Part shown: positions 16,932 to 26,111 of the stretch, one piece after another | Position numbering within the stretch: position 1 is the first letter of the stretch | How the letters are laid out: the number at the start of each line of letters is the position of its first letter | Source of the DNA: Nonomuraea glycinis | GTDB taxonomy: Bacteria > Actinomycetota > Actinomycetes > Streptosporangiales > Streptosporangiaceae | Assembly (NCBI RefSeq): GCF_014646515.1 | Contig: NZ_BMNK01000016.1 | Span: 126,228-190,227 of the forward strand | Direction: 5' to 3' | Length of the DNA stretch: 64,000 nt | Notes under the pieces: model-generated | Databases searched by the model: none | What the model saw: only the letters and a program-made list of their open reading frames with translations | Told to the model about the DNA's origin: nothing | Position numbers and translations under genes: made by a program

Positions 16932-17447
16932 TCAGGAGCCAAGCCTTCGACGCCTCTCCCCGCTCCCGCAGTGGCCGAACTTCGGCGATCCGCCGAAGGC
17001 CTGAATGCTGGAGCTCGAAGATTTCTCGCCAGAGCGCAGATTGGTGATGAGCCCCTGGAAGAGGACGCATCTGTCCCTGGCCTGCCTGATCACCGGACCC
17101 GCGTAGTACTTGAAAGCTCCCTCGTCCTCAGCTCCCAGGGCTATTCCCTGGCGGTAGAGGACCGCCCTGGTCATGGTGGGCTGCCCGACGAAACTCGACT
17201 TGATGGTGACGACGCAGTTCTCTCCGGTACGCGCGTTGTAGAGCAGATGAACATGGCCCCGGACGATGTCGTTCATGTCGGTCACCGGGAGGGTGCCGTC
17301 CGCCACCCTCCCGAAGCCGCTCCCGCAGATCTGCTCAGGGGTGGACGCGCTCTGCGAGGCGTCGGCGGAGGCGGAGGCCGGTAATGCGCTCAGGGTGGTG
17401 ACGAGCAGGACTGCTGACGCGAACCGTGAGATGTCTCTGCCGTTCAT
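16932..17447 (-). CDS. Secreted SapA-like (spore-associated) protein
   Basis: A 171-residue secreted protein. The signal peptide comprises MNGRDISRFASAVLLVTTLS with a likely cleavage after ASA near residue 28. The mature part has ICGSGFGRV near the start, then VHLLYNARTGENCVVTIKSS and YYAGPVIRQARDRCVLFQG, with paired cysteines in the order found in Streptomyces spore-associated protein A. The end (GHCG) is followed by a basic 10-residue tail not usual in the family. Start ATG at 17447. Divergent from the HTH/propeller gene. Confidence 0.65.
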   Translation of the reverse strand: MNGRDISRFASAVLLVTTLSALPASASADASQSASTPEQICGSGFGRVADGTLPVTDMNDIVRGHVHLLYNARTGENCVVTIKSSFVGQPTMTRAVLYRQGIALGAEDEGAFKYYAGPVIRQARDRCVLFQGLITNLRSGEKSSSSSIQAFGGSPKFGHCGSGERRRRLGS

Positions 17448-17547
17448 GATTGTCCTTTCGGGGTCGCGACGGGCCTGCCTGATCCGGCCGCCCGCCTCCA
17501 GCCAGGCGGTGATCGCCCGGCATTTCCGAGGCTGGAGGGCACGTCGG

Positions 17548-17612
17548 TTGTCCGGAACCCTCCGCCGCGAAATGCCTGGTGAAGTTCGGACAATGAGTTG
17601 TCCGCGGACAAC
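17548..17612. promoter_or_regulatory. TTGTCCG palindromes in divergent promoter
   Basis: A perfect 16-bp palindrome GTTGTCCGCGGACAAC lies at 17597-17612. The same half-site TTGTCCG appears at 17548-17554 and its complement CGGACAA at 17587-17593. The cluster lies between the SapA-like gene and the HTH/propeller gene, so it is a candidate operator for either. Confidence 0.6.
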
Positions 17613-17655
17613 CGTTCTGTTGCACTGATCTTTGGAGGAAGGCAGAAGGGAGGCG

Positions 17656-19068
17656 ATGCCGGTGAACCGCAGGGCGGGCAGGCCCCAGGGCGGTCCGAAA
17701 GGAAGCACGAACGAGGCGAACGCGCTGGCGGAGTTCCTGCTGACGCTCACCCGCGAAATGACCGTCCGCGAGCTCGCCGGGCGCTACCACGTGGGCAAGA
17801 CACTCTGGGGCGAATACCGCACCGGACAGAAGATCATCCCGCTGGAGCTGCTGAGGCGACTGGTGCGGGACCACACGCCGGACGAGCGCACCCGCGAGAC
17901 ACGCCTGGAAACCGCCGCGCGGCTGCACGCGGCGGCCCTCGAGGGAGCACCACACGCTCCGTCGATCACCGAACCCGCACCGGCGCCGGACCTCGCCATG
18001 GCCCCGGAACCCGCAGCAGCGCCAGAGCCCGCACCGGCCGCAGGCGGACGCCGTCGCTTGACCCTCATCGGCGGCGGAACCGCGATCGCGCTTCTCGCGC
18101 TGCTCATCCTGCTGCTCGTGTGGCGTCCGGCGAACGTGGCCGGCATCGCCGACGGGCCAGGCACCCCCGACGCCGGCGGCGCGACGGCCGTGCTACCCGC
18201 AAGCACCGAGGTGTTCACCATCGCGCCGGGCGGCCGAGGCATCTTCCAGTGGGACGGCGAGAACGCGGCTGGGTGGACGAAGATCGGCGACAGCGCGCGG
18301 CAGCTCTGGGCCGGATCCGCGGGCCTGTTCGCGACGGGGATGGACAACAGGCTCTACCTGTACGAGGGGCGCCCCGGACGCTGGCACCCCATCAGCGAAC
18401 CGGGCGCCGACTTCGCGATCGCCGGCTCACACCTCTACCGGCTGGCCGCCGACCGCCAGTCCATCCACATCTGGAACGGACGGGGCACGTCTTGGATGCG
18501 AATAGGCGGCTCGGCGGCTCGGTTGTACGGCGGCGAGCTCGGCCTGTTCGCGATCGCCCTGAAGGACGGCTCGATCTTCAGATACACGGGCCGCCCCGAC
18601 CAGTGGACTTTCACCGGCTCGGCGGGCGCCACGTTCGCACTCACCGGGAAACACCTGTACGGCCTCATCCCGAACCGCACCGCGGTCACTCTCTGGCTGG
18701 ACGAACAACCAAGAGTGGCCTGGATCCACGCGGCGGGCCCGGCCGGCGACCTCTACGGAGGCATCGCCGGCCTCTTCTCCACCGACCCGGCGCAGGAGCG
18801 GCTCCGCGTCCTCATGGCGCTGGGGACCGACCCCGCGAACCAGAGCTGGCAGGACATCGGCCCAGCGGGCGCGGAGGTGCGAGTCGGCCGACGAGATGTG
18901 TACGTCCTGAGCAAAGATCGCTCGGAGATCCTCTGCTGGTCCCGCGACACCGGCACCTGGCGCCGCATCGGCGGACCCGCCCAGACCCTGGCGGTACGGC
19001 CGACACCGAGCACTTCGACAATCCCTGAAAGCGGGACCCGTCAACCAAGTCGCTCGGTCCAACCTTGA
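17656..19068 (+). CDS. Membrane HTH protein with extracytoplasmic beta-propeller
   Basis: A 470-residue protein with an unusual order of parts. Residues 20-75 are a cytoplasmic helix-turn-helix-like segment (LTREMTVRELAGRYHVGKTL and on). Residues 100-130 are an Ala/Pro linker. A single transmembrane helix follows at 135-156 (LTLIGGGTAIALLALLILLL). Residues 175-465 are about six repeats of a tectonin/tachylectin-like blade: each has W-x-x-I-G, a G-LFA strand and a short LY-x-Y or LY-x-L strand. A sensor that binds a ligand outside and signals through the HTH is a fair inference. ATG at 17656 follows GAAGGGAGG. Confidence 0.7.
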   Translation: MPVNRRAGRPQGGPKGSTNEANALAEFLLTLTREMTVRELAGRYHVGKTLWGEYRTGQKIIPLELLRRLVRDHTPDERTRETRLETAARLHAAALEGAPHAPSITEPAPAPDLAMAPEPAAAPEPAPAAGGRRRLTLIGGGTAIALLALLILLLVWRPANVAGIADGPGTPDAGGATAVLPASTEVFTIAPGGRGIFQWDGENAAGWTKIGDSARQLWAGSAGLFATGMDNRLYLYEGRPGRWHPISEPGADFAIAGSHLYRLAADRQSIHIWNGRGTSWMRIGGSAARLYGGELGLFAIALKDGSIFRYTGRPDQWTFTGSAGATFALTGKHLYGLIPNRTAVTLWLDEQPRVAWIHAAGPAGDLYGGIAGLFSTDPAQERLRVLMALGTDPANQSWQDIGPAGAEVRVGRRDVYVLSKDRSEILCWSRDTGTWRRIGGPAQTLAVRPTPSTSTIPESGTRQPSRSVQP

Positions 19069-19397
19069 AGATGTACCTCTGAATCTCCTCGTAGACGACC
19101 GCGGAAGGACGTTGACTACCGCCGGTGCGCTTGTGTGGTGTGCTTGTTAGGTGTGAGCAGCGAATTTGATCGAAGCGAAGCCCTTTACAATGTAGATTCA
19201 TAACTTAGGCTTCGCCCGATCACCGCATCGGTGATCAATTCCGCAGTACCGGTGCACGATCCGCGTAAGCCAGCACCGCTCCCCTGCCCGCCCTTCGTGC
19301 AGCAGTAATGACGGCCCTTCTCCCCCGCGCCCACGCCTGCCGCCACCACCGGCGCTCAGTCGGTTTCGCCTCCCCTGCTCATCGAGCCGAAGCCTCT
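19069..19397. other. Intergenic, AT-richer, no gene seen
   Basis: This 330-bp gap is more AT-rich than its surroundings. It has a good -10-like TACAAT near 19184 without a well-placed -35, and a perfect 8-bp stem GATCACCG / CGGTGATC (19218-19225, 19229-19236) with a 3-nt loop and no T-run. No convincing ORF is present; the minus-strand frame at 19198-19401 resembles nothing I know. Confidence 0.4.
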
Positions 19398-19709
19398 TCA
19401 TTCCGGCTGATCCACGCTCCAGATTCTGGGCAGAGGCGCCTCACAGACGCCGCAAGCAAAGTGCTCGTCCTTGACGATGGCGCGCTGGCGACATCGCGGA
19501 CAGCGGCTAAAGACGATGGGGTGGGTGAAGGCTCCAGGGTGATCAATCCCCGCACGGAGGAGTGCGGCCTCCACAGCCGCCCAGGATGCGACGTCGAGGC
19601 AATAGCCGGTGGACTGATCGCTGATCTCCCGGACAAGCCAGCGCTTGCCATCCCAGGCGAAGCCGATCTCGCTTTCCAGCAGGTCGACGCCGGTATCTGG
19701 TCCGGTCAT
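19398..19709 (-). CDS. Small zinc-ribbon-like hypothetical protein
   Basis: A 103-residue protein of unknown function. The C-terminal third has CPRCRQ and CGVC, two CxxC knuckles about 17 residues apart, as in a zinc ribbon. The first half has WDGKRWLVREI and a helix. It starts 18 bp after the HEAT-like gene's stop on the same strand, so the two are probably one operon. Confidence 0.55.
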   Translation of the reverse strand: MTGPDTGVDLLESEIGFAWDGKRWLVREISDQSTGYCLDVASWAAVEAALLRAGIDHPGAFTHPIVFSRCPRCRQRAIVKDEHFACGVCEAPLPRIWSVDQPE

Positions 19710-19727
19710 ACTGCACGGGTGCGAAGT

Positions 19728-20993
19728 TCAGGGTCTGATCGCCAGAACCTGCAGTTTCGTGTTCGCGGCCTCATGAACCTCCGATGCCAGGGGATCGGCA
19801 ATCAACTCCCGCAGACGCGAGCGGACTGCTGGAGTATCCGGCGCTGCCTCACACGCGCGCCGCTGAACCGTTGACTCGCAATCGTCAAGTCCCTCGACCA
19901 CGACGGCTTCGGCTCCATGCGGCGCGCATCCCCGAAGTCCGTCCAGGAACGCTTCCCGGGCAAGTGAATGCACCGTGCCTTCCCACGCGGCCATGAGCTC
20001 GCTCGCGGCTTCACGGATCCCCAACCGGCCCAGGCCTCGTGCTGGAACCTCGGCGGCGCACCATTCTCCGGCGACGACTGCACGGTGCAACCCGGCCAGC
20101 AACACCGGCGCATCGCCCTGGTCACCGACCTCTGCCACCACACGCTCCCCGAATGCGACGAGTGTGTCGTCGCCGCTGCCGATCCACGTACGAGCGCGTG
20201 GCAGCGCGTCTGGCCCGAGGTGGTGGAGCGCCTGTGGGATACCCGGCAGCCATCCGGCCGCGTTGCGTAGGCCGGGGTCTTCGGCGAAGTCGAAGACGAT
20301 ACGATCGCCACGCCTACCCAGTTCCTCCAGCGCCCGCAGCCGCTCGAAGCCGCCGGCAGCGACAAGCCCGATCAGGTCTTCGTTGTTGATGGCGGCGATT
20401 TCGGGCCGTGTGTCACGCCTGGCCGGTCCGGGTGAACGAGAGGCCTTGAGTTCGTCGATGATTCGCCGGACCCGTGGCTGGGATTGCGCGAACGTCCTCC
20501 ACGGCTCGGTGTCGCACCAGATCGCCTGGACAAGCTGGGCATCGTCGCGGTTGGCGATGATGCCGTCAGCGAGCCCGTCCCAGATCGCGGGAAGCTTCAT
20601 CGCCCCGCTGTCGCCGATCGCCTCCAGTGCCGTGGACCAGTGCGGCCCGTCGATCGCATACCCGCACAGCACAGCCGCCGCGTCGAGTCGACCGACCATC
20701 GGAAGCAGGGCAAGGACCCGCAAGGCAAGCTCAACCGGTTCGGCGTCCTCACCGTCGTACGTGAGCAGGTGCTGTTGGATCGGTGCCAATGGCAGGTCGA
20801 GCCGAGCGACGAGACCGGCGAGATAGCTGTCGCGCTGGTCAACTTGTCGATCCCAGCGCGTGTCCGTAATCACGCACTCGTACACCGCGTCAGCGGCGCC
20901 GGGGACGGTCGACGCGCGATGCACTGCGGCACCGCGTCCCCGTTGGAGCTGACCGCGGAAGGAGGCCGGACTGCCATATTCGATCATCGACAT
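19728..20993 (-). CDS. HEAT-repeat-like hypothetical protein
   Basis: A 421-residue protein, mostly alpha-helical, with repeated helix pairs such as NNEDLIGLVAAGGFERLRAL and a later GLGRLGIREAASELMAAW, the look of HEAT or HEAT-like repeats. No catalytic motif is visible, nor signal peptide or membrane segment. It leads a two-gene minus-strand unit with the zinc-ribbon protein. Such scaffolds often mediate protein contacts; the role here is unknown. Start at 20993 or the ATG at 20987. Confidence 0.55.
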   Translation of the reverse strand: MSMIEYGSPASFRGQLQRGRGAAVHRASTVPGAADAVYECVITDTRWDRQVDQRDSYLAGLVARLDLPLAPIQQHLLTYDGEDAEPVELALRVLALLPMVGRLDAAAVLCGYAIDGPHWSTALEAIGDSGAMKLPAIWDGLADGIIANRDDAQLVQAIWCDTEPWRTFAQSQPRVRRIIDELKASRSPGPARRDTRPEIAAINNEDLIGLVAAGGFERLRALEELGRRGDRIVFDFAEDPGLRNAAGWLPGIPQALHHLGPDALPRARTWIGSGDDTLVAFGERVVAEVGDQGDAPVLLAGLHRAVVAGEWCAAEVPARGLGRLGIREAASELMAAWEGTVHSLAREAFLDGLRGCAPHGAEAVVVEGLDDCESTVQRRACEAAPDTPAVRSRLRELIADPLASEVHEAANTKLQVLAIRP

Positions 20994-21004
20994 GCAGTAT
21001 CCCC

Positions 21005-21620
21005 GTGGTGGAGGAGCTGAGCGAGCGAATTTGGCTCAAGGGCTACCGACGCCTGGGCTACTTTCCGAAGCTCAAGGACCCGCCGGACGCCGTTGTCGAA
21101 CCCGTACGCGATGTGCTGAACTTCCCGGCCAGCGTCGCTGCCGAAGTGGATGCCGTGCGCACAGCGAAGCGTCAGCGCGATCTGGTTCGCAAGCGGTTGG
21201 GGGTGGAGTACAGCGCCGCACAGGCGCGGGGCATCGCCGAGGGCGATCGAACAGGCCGCCCGGGCTAAGGACAACCCGGCTGATTTGATCAACGTGGCGT
21301 TGGACGTGCTGGTGAAGAAGAGCTGTGAGCTTCCCGTCTGCACCACCTGCGCGACCTACTCCACCGCCTTGGACATCACCGACGCCGCCTACGCCTTGGC
21401 CGGTGAGAGTTGTCCGGTCGACACCGACGACCTGGCCGTGATCTCTCCGTACGTCACTCGGACGATACGCCGCTTCAGCAGCTGGGTCGTCGATCTCACG
21501 CCGCCCGCCCAGGCCCCGGCCACCCGTTGGGACCTGGACACGCGTCCTGTTCCGCGTGGGCTGAGCCGCACGCCCGCACAGGTCATGTTGATCAGGGAAT
21601 CAGCTCCCGCATCACGCTGA
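21005..21620 (+). mobile_element. Tn3-family transposase remnant
   Basis: Reads as the start of a Tn3-type transposase (DUF4158 region): ERIWLKGYRRLGYFPKL, then RTAKRQRDLVRKRLGVEYSA, a frameshift near 21240, and ARAKDNPADLINVALDVLVK. It then jumps directly to a tail with LAVISPYVTRTIRRFSSWVV, which looks like the extreme C-terminus of the same family. The whole catalytic DDE core is missing. No terminal repeats were found. It abuts a truncated LRV gene. Confidence 0.6.
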
Positions 21621-22278
21621 GCGGCAACGACGGGTCTGCACCGGCGGCCGGTGCAGAGCAAGGTCCTGCAGCAACTGGGCCGTGGCGTCCGGATTGACCG
21701 CCACTTTCGCCAGCACCCGCGCACCGTGGCGCGTGACCATCGCGCGGAGTTGCGCCTCGGACAGGCCCGGGTGCGGCGCGATGGATTTGACCACCTTCGC
21801 ATCGGGGTCGTCGGCGAGCGCGTCGCGGATCTCGGGTGACAGGTCGCGCCGATGAGCGAGCAGCATGCGTACCGCCGGGATCGCTGACGCGGCCAGTGCC
21901 GTGACTTCGGCCTCGAAGGCAGATGCGATGCGCGGCAGTAGTACCGGGCCGCACATCGTGTGGCAGGCCGGGGCAGGCCGCCAGCTTCTCCCGCGCCTCC
22001 ACCAAAGGATTGACAGCGAGAAGTCTCGCCCACTCCGGCCTGCCGGAACGTTCTTCGAGGAGGGCGAGTGCGACACGTGGCCGGGCTACCGGATCGATGT
22101 CGTCGGCCGTGAGCCGCCCTTCGTGGGCGAGTCGTATGGCGGCTCCCTCGAAGCGTGACAGCGCGGCTACCTGTACGCGGCTGAGATCCGACCGGCAGGC
22201 CACGGCCTCGGCGACGTCCGCGTCCGTAGTCGCGATGAGCTGATCGATCGGTTGGTGGACCCCGGCCGCCGCAGGGAG
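21612..22278 (-). pseudogene. Leucine-rich-repeat-variant protein fragment
   Basis: Minus-strand frames spell a repeat protein: ADVAEAVACRSDLSRVQ, RLTADDIDPVARPRVAL, then after a frameshift near 21960 LLAHRRDLSPEIRDALADDP and GLSEAQLRAMVTRHGARVLA. These are LRV-like units of 20-25 residues. The 5' end is cut directly behind the hydrolase gene and the 3' end is cut by the Tn3 remnant. Not functional. Confidence 0.55.
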
Positions 22279-23106
22279 TCACCAGCTGTCGGCAATCACC
22301 TCTGCCAGTTCCGCCGGCCGGGACAGGAACGGTGAGTGCCCGCAGTCCAGTTCCACGACGCGCGCAGGCGTGGCCGACGTGGCGTCGATCTCGCGGACGA
22401 ACCGCCGTTGCAGCGCCACGGGGATCACGTTGTCCTTGGTGCAGGTCACGTAGGTGTGCGGGACGCGGCCGTACCGCCCGGCGGTCACCGGCAGGACCTC
22501 GGTGGTGACGCCGGCGGGGGCGTCCGGCGCGAGCAGGCCGATCGCCGCCCGCGCGGTGGCGGGATCGACGTCGCCGTAAAAGGTCTCGTGGATGGCGGGG
22601 TGCCGGTCGGGGTCGCCGGTGTCGAGGCGGAGCGAGCCGACGGCGGCCGGGTCGGCGGCGAACAGCCGGGAGACCATCTCGCCCTCGTTGTCGGGGCCGC
22701 CCAGATAGCCCGCCACCGGGAGGCCGGCGACGGGGGCGAACGCGGTCACGTACACGAGGTGACCGAACAGCGACGGCGCCAGCTCGGCGGCTGCGGTGGC
22801 GACGGCGCCGCCCATGCTGTGCGCCACCACGAGACACTGCTCGCCGCCGCCGATCCGGCGGATCTGCTCCACGAGCGTCGCGGCCGCGGACGAGGCGGTG
22901 ACGACGGGCGCGGCCGACGGTTCTGTGGCGAACCCGGCCGGATCGAACGGGCGGCCCCACCGCGCGGCGGGGGAGGTGCTCTTGAGGCCATGACCGTCGA
23001 GATCGACGGCGACCGACGGGATGCCACGGGCGGCGAGCTGCTCGGTGACGAGACTCCAGCACCAACTGCCGTGCCAGAACCCGTGGACGAGGACGACGTT
23101 ACGCAT
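22279..23106 (-). CDS. Alpha/beta hydrolase
   Basis: A 275-residue alpha/beta hydrolase of the salicylate-esterase-like group. The oxyanion-hole motif VLVHGFWHGSW is at residues 5-15, the nucleophile elbow VVAHSMGG has Ser near 97, and the C-terminal catalytic His is in LDCGHSPFLSRP. The ATG at 23106 fits the family start; an upstream TTG-initiated frame adds 11 odd residues. Downstream of an XRE regulator on the same strand with an 88-bp gap, so probably its target. Confidence 0.88.
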   Translation of the reverse strand: MRNVVLVHGFWHGSWCWSLVTEQLAARGIPSVAVDLDGHGLKSTSPAARWGRPFDPAGFATEPSAAPVVTASSAAATLVEQIRRIGGGEQCLVVAHSMGGAVATAAAELAPSLFGHLVYVTAFAPVAGLPVAGYLGGPDNEGEMVSRLFAADPAAVGSLRLDTGDPDRHPAIHETFYGDVDPATARAAIGLLAPDAPAGVTTEVLPVTAGRYGRVPHTYVTCTKDNVIPVALQRRFVREIDATSATPARVVELDCGHSPFLSRPAELAEVIADSW

Positions 23107-23194
23107 GCGGAGAACGCTAGGAGACCGAAACAACCGCAACCACGCACTACTTGTACGTGGTTACCGCTTGCACCTGGCCACGGCTTGATTGCGG

Positions 23195-24028
23195 TTATCG
23201 CGTGAACTCGGCCAGGCGCGCGAGCCGTTCCGCGCTCGGGGTGCCCGGCGTGGGCCGCAACAGCAGGAGCCGATGCCGCGACTGGGTGCTCAGCAGCACC
23301 GAGCAGTCGAGGTCGATCCGGCCGACCCGCGGGTCGTGCACGACCTTGGTGGAGCAGTGCAGCGCCGAGATGACATGCCGGTCCCACATGTCCGCGAACT
23401 CCCGGCTGACCGCACGGAGGTCCTCGACCAGGACGGCCGCGGCGCTGTCGTGACCACGCTGGGCCACGGCGGCCCGCAGGTCGGCGACGTAGGCCAGGCC
23501 GGTCGCCTCGTGCTGGCCGGGTGGCTCCAGGATGTCGCGCCACTCCGGAGAGGTGAACCAGCGCCAGATCAGGTTCGGCGCGCGGCCGGGCAGGCCGGCG
23601 AACACGCCGAACAGCGCCAGGTTCAGCTCGTTCTGCGCGACGACCTCGCCAAGGTCGTCGGTGATGAGCGCGGGGGTGACGCCGTCCACCGCCCGCAGGA
23701 CGTACGCCAGGCTCGGGTCGACGTCGGGCTGGTCCCGCGGCCTCGCCGGAGCGGCCTGCCCGGCCAGCAGGTAGAGGTGGCCGCGTTCGTCGTCCGTCAG
23801 CCGCAGGGCCTCGGACAGTCCGGCCAGCACGGCGGCCGACGGCTGCGCCGCCCGGCCCTGCTCCAGCCGCTCGTAGTAGGTGAACGAGATGTTCGCCAGC
23901 GCCGCCACCTCATCGCGGCGCAACCCGGGCGTACGGCGGCGGGAGCCGACGGGCAGCCCAGCGGTATTCGGCGACAGCCGCTCACGGCGCCGGCGAAGAA
24001 AGTCGCCCAGTTGTGCACGATTACTCAT
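23195..24028 (-). CDS. XRE regulator with MmyB-like ligand domain
   Basis: A 277-residue regulator. The N-terminal XRE helix-turn-helix (residues 8-80) has the hallmark RRTPGLRRDEVAALANISFT and YYERLEQGR. The C-terminal two thirds are the MmyB-like ligand-binding domain of PAS type (DDLGEVVAQNELNLALFG, later IDLDCSVLL). Such regulators are common in actinomycetes beside oxidoreductases or hydrolases. Its neighbour here is the hydrolase at 22279. A second regulator of the same family lies at 25125. Confidence 0.9.
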   Translation of the reverse strand: MSNRAQLGDFLRRRRERLSPNTAGLPVGSRRRTPGLRRDEVAALANISFTYYERLEQGRAAQPSAAVLAGLSEALRLTDDERGHLYLLAGQAAPARPRDQPDVDPSLAYVLRAVDGVTPALITDDLGEVVAQNELNLALFGVFAGLPGRAPNLIWRWFTSPEWRDILEPPGQHEATGLAYVADLRAAVAQRGHDSAAAVLVEDLRAVSREFADMWDRHVISALHCSTKVVHDPRVGRIDLDCSVLLSTQSRHRLLLLRPTPGTPSAERLARLAEFTR

Positions 24029-24630
24029 CGCCGCCCAAGCGTAGCGCCGCCCACTGCCATCACAGCGCTGTCGCCCGCTTCGTTTCGTCGTCGCCGGTGG
24101 CCGGTCGCCGGTGTCGTCGCCGGAACCGCCGTCGCGGTGCCGGCAGCGGCCGGCGTCAGTGAGCGGTGTGCATCGTGAAGGTGCTGGTCACGGGTCTGGC
24201 GTGAGTTGTCTTCGGCGTACTCGTGCTGGTCGTGGGCGGCAGTCTGAGATGTAGATCGTCTGGCAGGTGCGGGTTTTGCAATTTCTCGCCCGCCGTCGCG
24301 GGTTGCGCTCGTACGCTCCGGCGCATAGTGGACTCCGAGGTGCATGAGCAGACCACCGCGCGCCGCGCGGAACGGGGGGTACCGAAGCTGCTGGGCTATT
24401 GCGGGAGCAGAAGTTTTTGGTCGTCGGGTCGCTGCCAGAGCAGCGGCCGGCCCAGTTGATCGGTTGAGGACCTTCGGGATGGCGTCTCACACCGAACTTT
24501 CTCAGCCAGCAGCGCTCCGGCGACGACACGACGGACACCGCGCCGTTGACACGGCGAACACGACGAGACCGCGAGGGTATGTACTGACAGGTGTCTGCCT
24601 CGGGCAGGCGCTGGCCGCGATGCTCGTGGC
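24029..24630. other. Intergenic region without recognisable gene
   Basis: About 600 bp lie between two XRE/enzyme pairs. Open frames exist on both strands but none resembles a family I know or has a good start and ribosome site. The stretch 24150-24350 on the minus strand is rich in Thr/Ser/His codons and is probably non-coding. It may hold debris too decayed to identify. Confidence 0.35.
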
Positions 24631-25128
24631 ATGACCAAAACGAGTGTCCCGATCACCGTCTTCGCCCGTACAACGTCCAGCCCCGCGCACACCTACCAGG
24701 TCATCGTGCCGATCGACCTCGCCCAGGTGTTCAAGCCGTGGGGACCGTTCCCCGGCGTCGCGGAAGTGCGCGACCAGACCGGCACCTGGAACCGGCCGGG
24801 GACGTCGCGCCAGACCTGGTTCACCGACGGCTCCAAGGCCGACGAGCGGCTTACCGAGATCGCGGAGGGGCACGGGTTCGCCTATGAGCTGAGTGGCTTC
24901 ACCAACGTGCTGGCCAAGCTGGTCTCCGGGGTGCGCGGCGAGTGGTCATTCCTGCCCGCTGGGACCGGCACGTCGATCCGATGGACGTACGATTTCCGGC
25001 CGCTGCCAGGCCGCCGCTGGATCGTCGCGGGGCCGTTCAAGCCGCTCTGGGCCCGCTACATGCGCGCTGCACTCACCAGGATGGTGACCGTGGTGCAGAA
25101 AACGCCCGGTGGCATCATGGAGGAGTGA
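24631..25128 (+). CDS. SRPBCC-fold protein
   Basis: A 165-residue SRPBCC (START/polyketide-cyclase-like) protein that binds a hydrophobic ligand in a helix-grip pocket. The sequence has HTYQVIVPIDLAQVFKPWGP at the start, TWNRPGTSRQTWFTDGS, and ends with the long C-terminal helix WARYMRAALTRMVTVV. The ATG at 24631 is the first in frame. The next gene's GTG overlaps its TGA, so it is co-translated with an XRE regulator that may sense the same compound (inference). Confidence 0.8.
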   Translation: MTKTSVPITVFARTTSSPAHTYQVIVPIDLAQVFKPWGPFPGVAEVRDQTGTWNRPGTSRQTWFTDGSKADERLTEIAEGHGFAYELSGFTNVLAKLVSGVRGEWSFLPAGTGTSIRWTYDFRPLPGRRWIVAGPFKPLWARYMRAALTRMVTVVQKTPGGIMEE

Positions 25129-26111
25129 GCGACCTGAGCTTCGGCGCCTTACTGCGCGGCTGGCGCGACCGCCTCGACCCGGCCGATGCCGGCTACGCCC
25201 GGTCGGCCCGCCGCCGCGCCCCTGGCCTGCGCCGCGAGGAACTTGCCGAGCTCGCCGGCCTCTCCGTCGAGTACGTGCTGCGCCTGGAGCAGGGCCGGGC
25301 CACCAATCCCTCCGCGCAGGTGGTCTCGGCCATCGCCCGCGCGCTGCGGCTCATCCCGGCCGAACGCGACCAGGTTTTCCGCGCTGCCGGCTTGCTCGCC
25401 CCGCGCGACCAAACCGTCGGCACTCACGTGCCACCGAGCATCCGCCGCCTCGTCGCCCGCCTCGGTGACCTCCCGATCGGCGTGTTCGCCGCCGACTGGA
25501 GGCTGCTGTGGTGGAACGACATGTGGACGGCTCTGCACGGCGACCCGTCCGGCCTGGCGCCCGCCGAACGCAACCTCGCCCGGGCGCTCTTCGGCACGGG
25601 AGAGGGGCGCTGGCACCTGTACCCCGTCTCATCGGCGGCCGGGCAGTGCGCGTTCGAGACGGCGATCGTCGCGGACCTGCGCGAAGCGGTCGCCCGCTAT
25701 CCGACCGACCCAGAGCTGGCCGCGCTCGTGGACGGGTTGCGCAGGGCCTCGCCGTTCTTCGGTGAACTGTGGGCCGTGGCGGGCATGGAGCAGCTGACTG
25801 GGGACCTGAAGACGATCAGCCATCCCGAGCTTGGCGACGTCACCCTGGACTGCGACGTGCTGACCTTGCCGGGAGTAGACCTGCGCATCGTCACCTACAC
25901 AGCGGCCCCAGGAACCCGCAGCGCCGACCAACTCGATCTCATGCGTGCGTCCCGGCTCGCGAAGCCCGCTGACGATCGGGGCGCTGAAGACCTCATTCGG
26001 CATCTGGCCGTTCATCGTAAACATCCTGCGGGGTGCCAGAACACGGCCCTCGCCGGCCCAAGTGGGGCTGATCGCCCGGAGCAAGGACACCCTGGACGCT
26101 TTGGTGGGTGA
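25125..26111 (+). CDS. XRE regulator with MmyB-like domain, extended tail
   Basis: A 328-residue regulator of the same family as the one at 23195: XRE domain with RRRAPGLRREELAELAGLSV and YVLRLEQGRATNP, then the MmyB-like domain (FAADWRLLWWNDMWTALHGD, LGDVTLDCDVLTLPG). The family's usual end lies near TRSADQLDLMRASR at about 25955; the last 50 residues do not fit and cross into SDR debris, so the original stop is lost. It overlaps the SRPBCC gene by 4 nt. Confidence 0.85.
   Translation: MSDLSFGALLRGWRDRLDPADAGYARSARRRAPGLRREELAELAGLSVEYVLRLEQGRATNPSAQVVSAIARALRLIPAERDQVFRAAGLLAPRDQTVGTHVPPSIRRLVARLGDLPIGVFAADWRLLWWNDMWTALHGDPSGLAPAERNLARALFGTGEGRWHLYPVSSAAGQCAFETAIVADLREAVARYPTDPELAALVDGLRRASPFFGELWAVAGMEQLTGDLKTISHPELGDVTLDCDVLTLPGVDLRIVTYTAAPGTRSADQLDLMRASRLAKPADDRGAEDLIRHLAVHRKHPAGCQNTALAGPSGADRPEQGHPGRFGG

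Noticed and set aside
19218..19236. 8-bp stem GATCACCG/CGGTGATC as a terminator or IS end
   Set aside because: No T-run, no partner repeat and no gene ending beside it; too little support for a named feature beyond the intergenic note.
24150..24350. Minus-strand Thr/Ser/His-rich ORF
   Set aside because: No start with a ribosome site, composition unlike proteins of this genome, no family.
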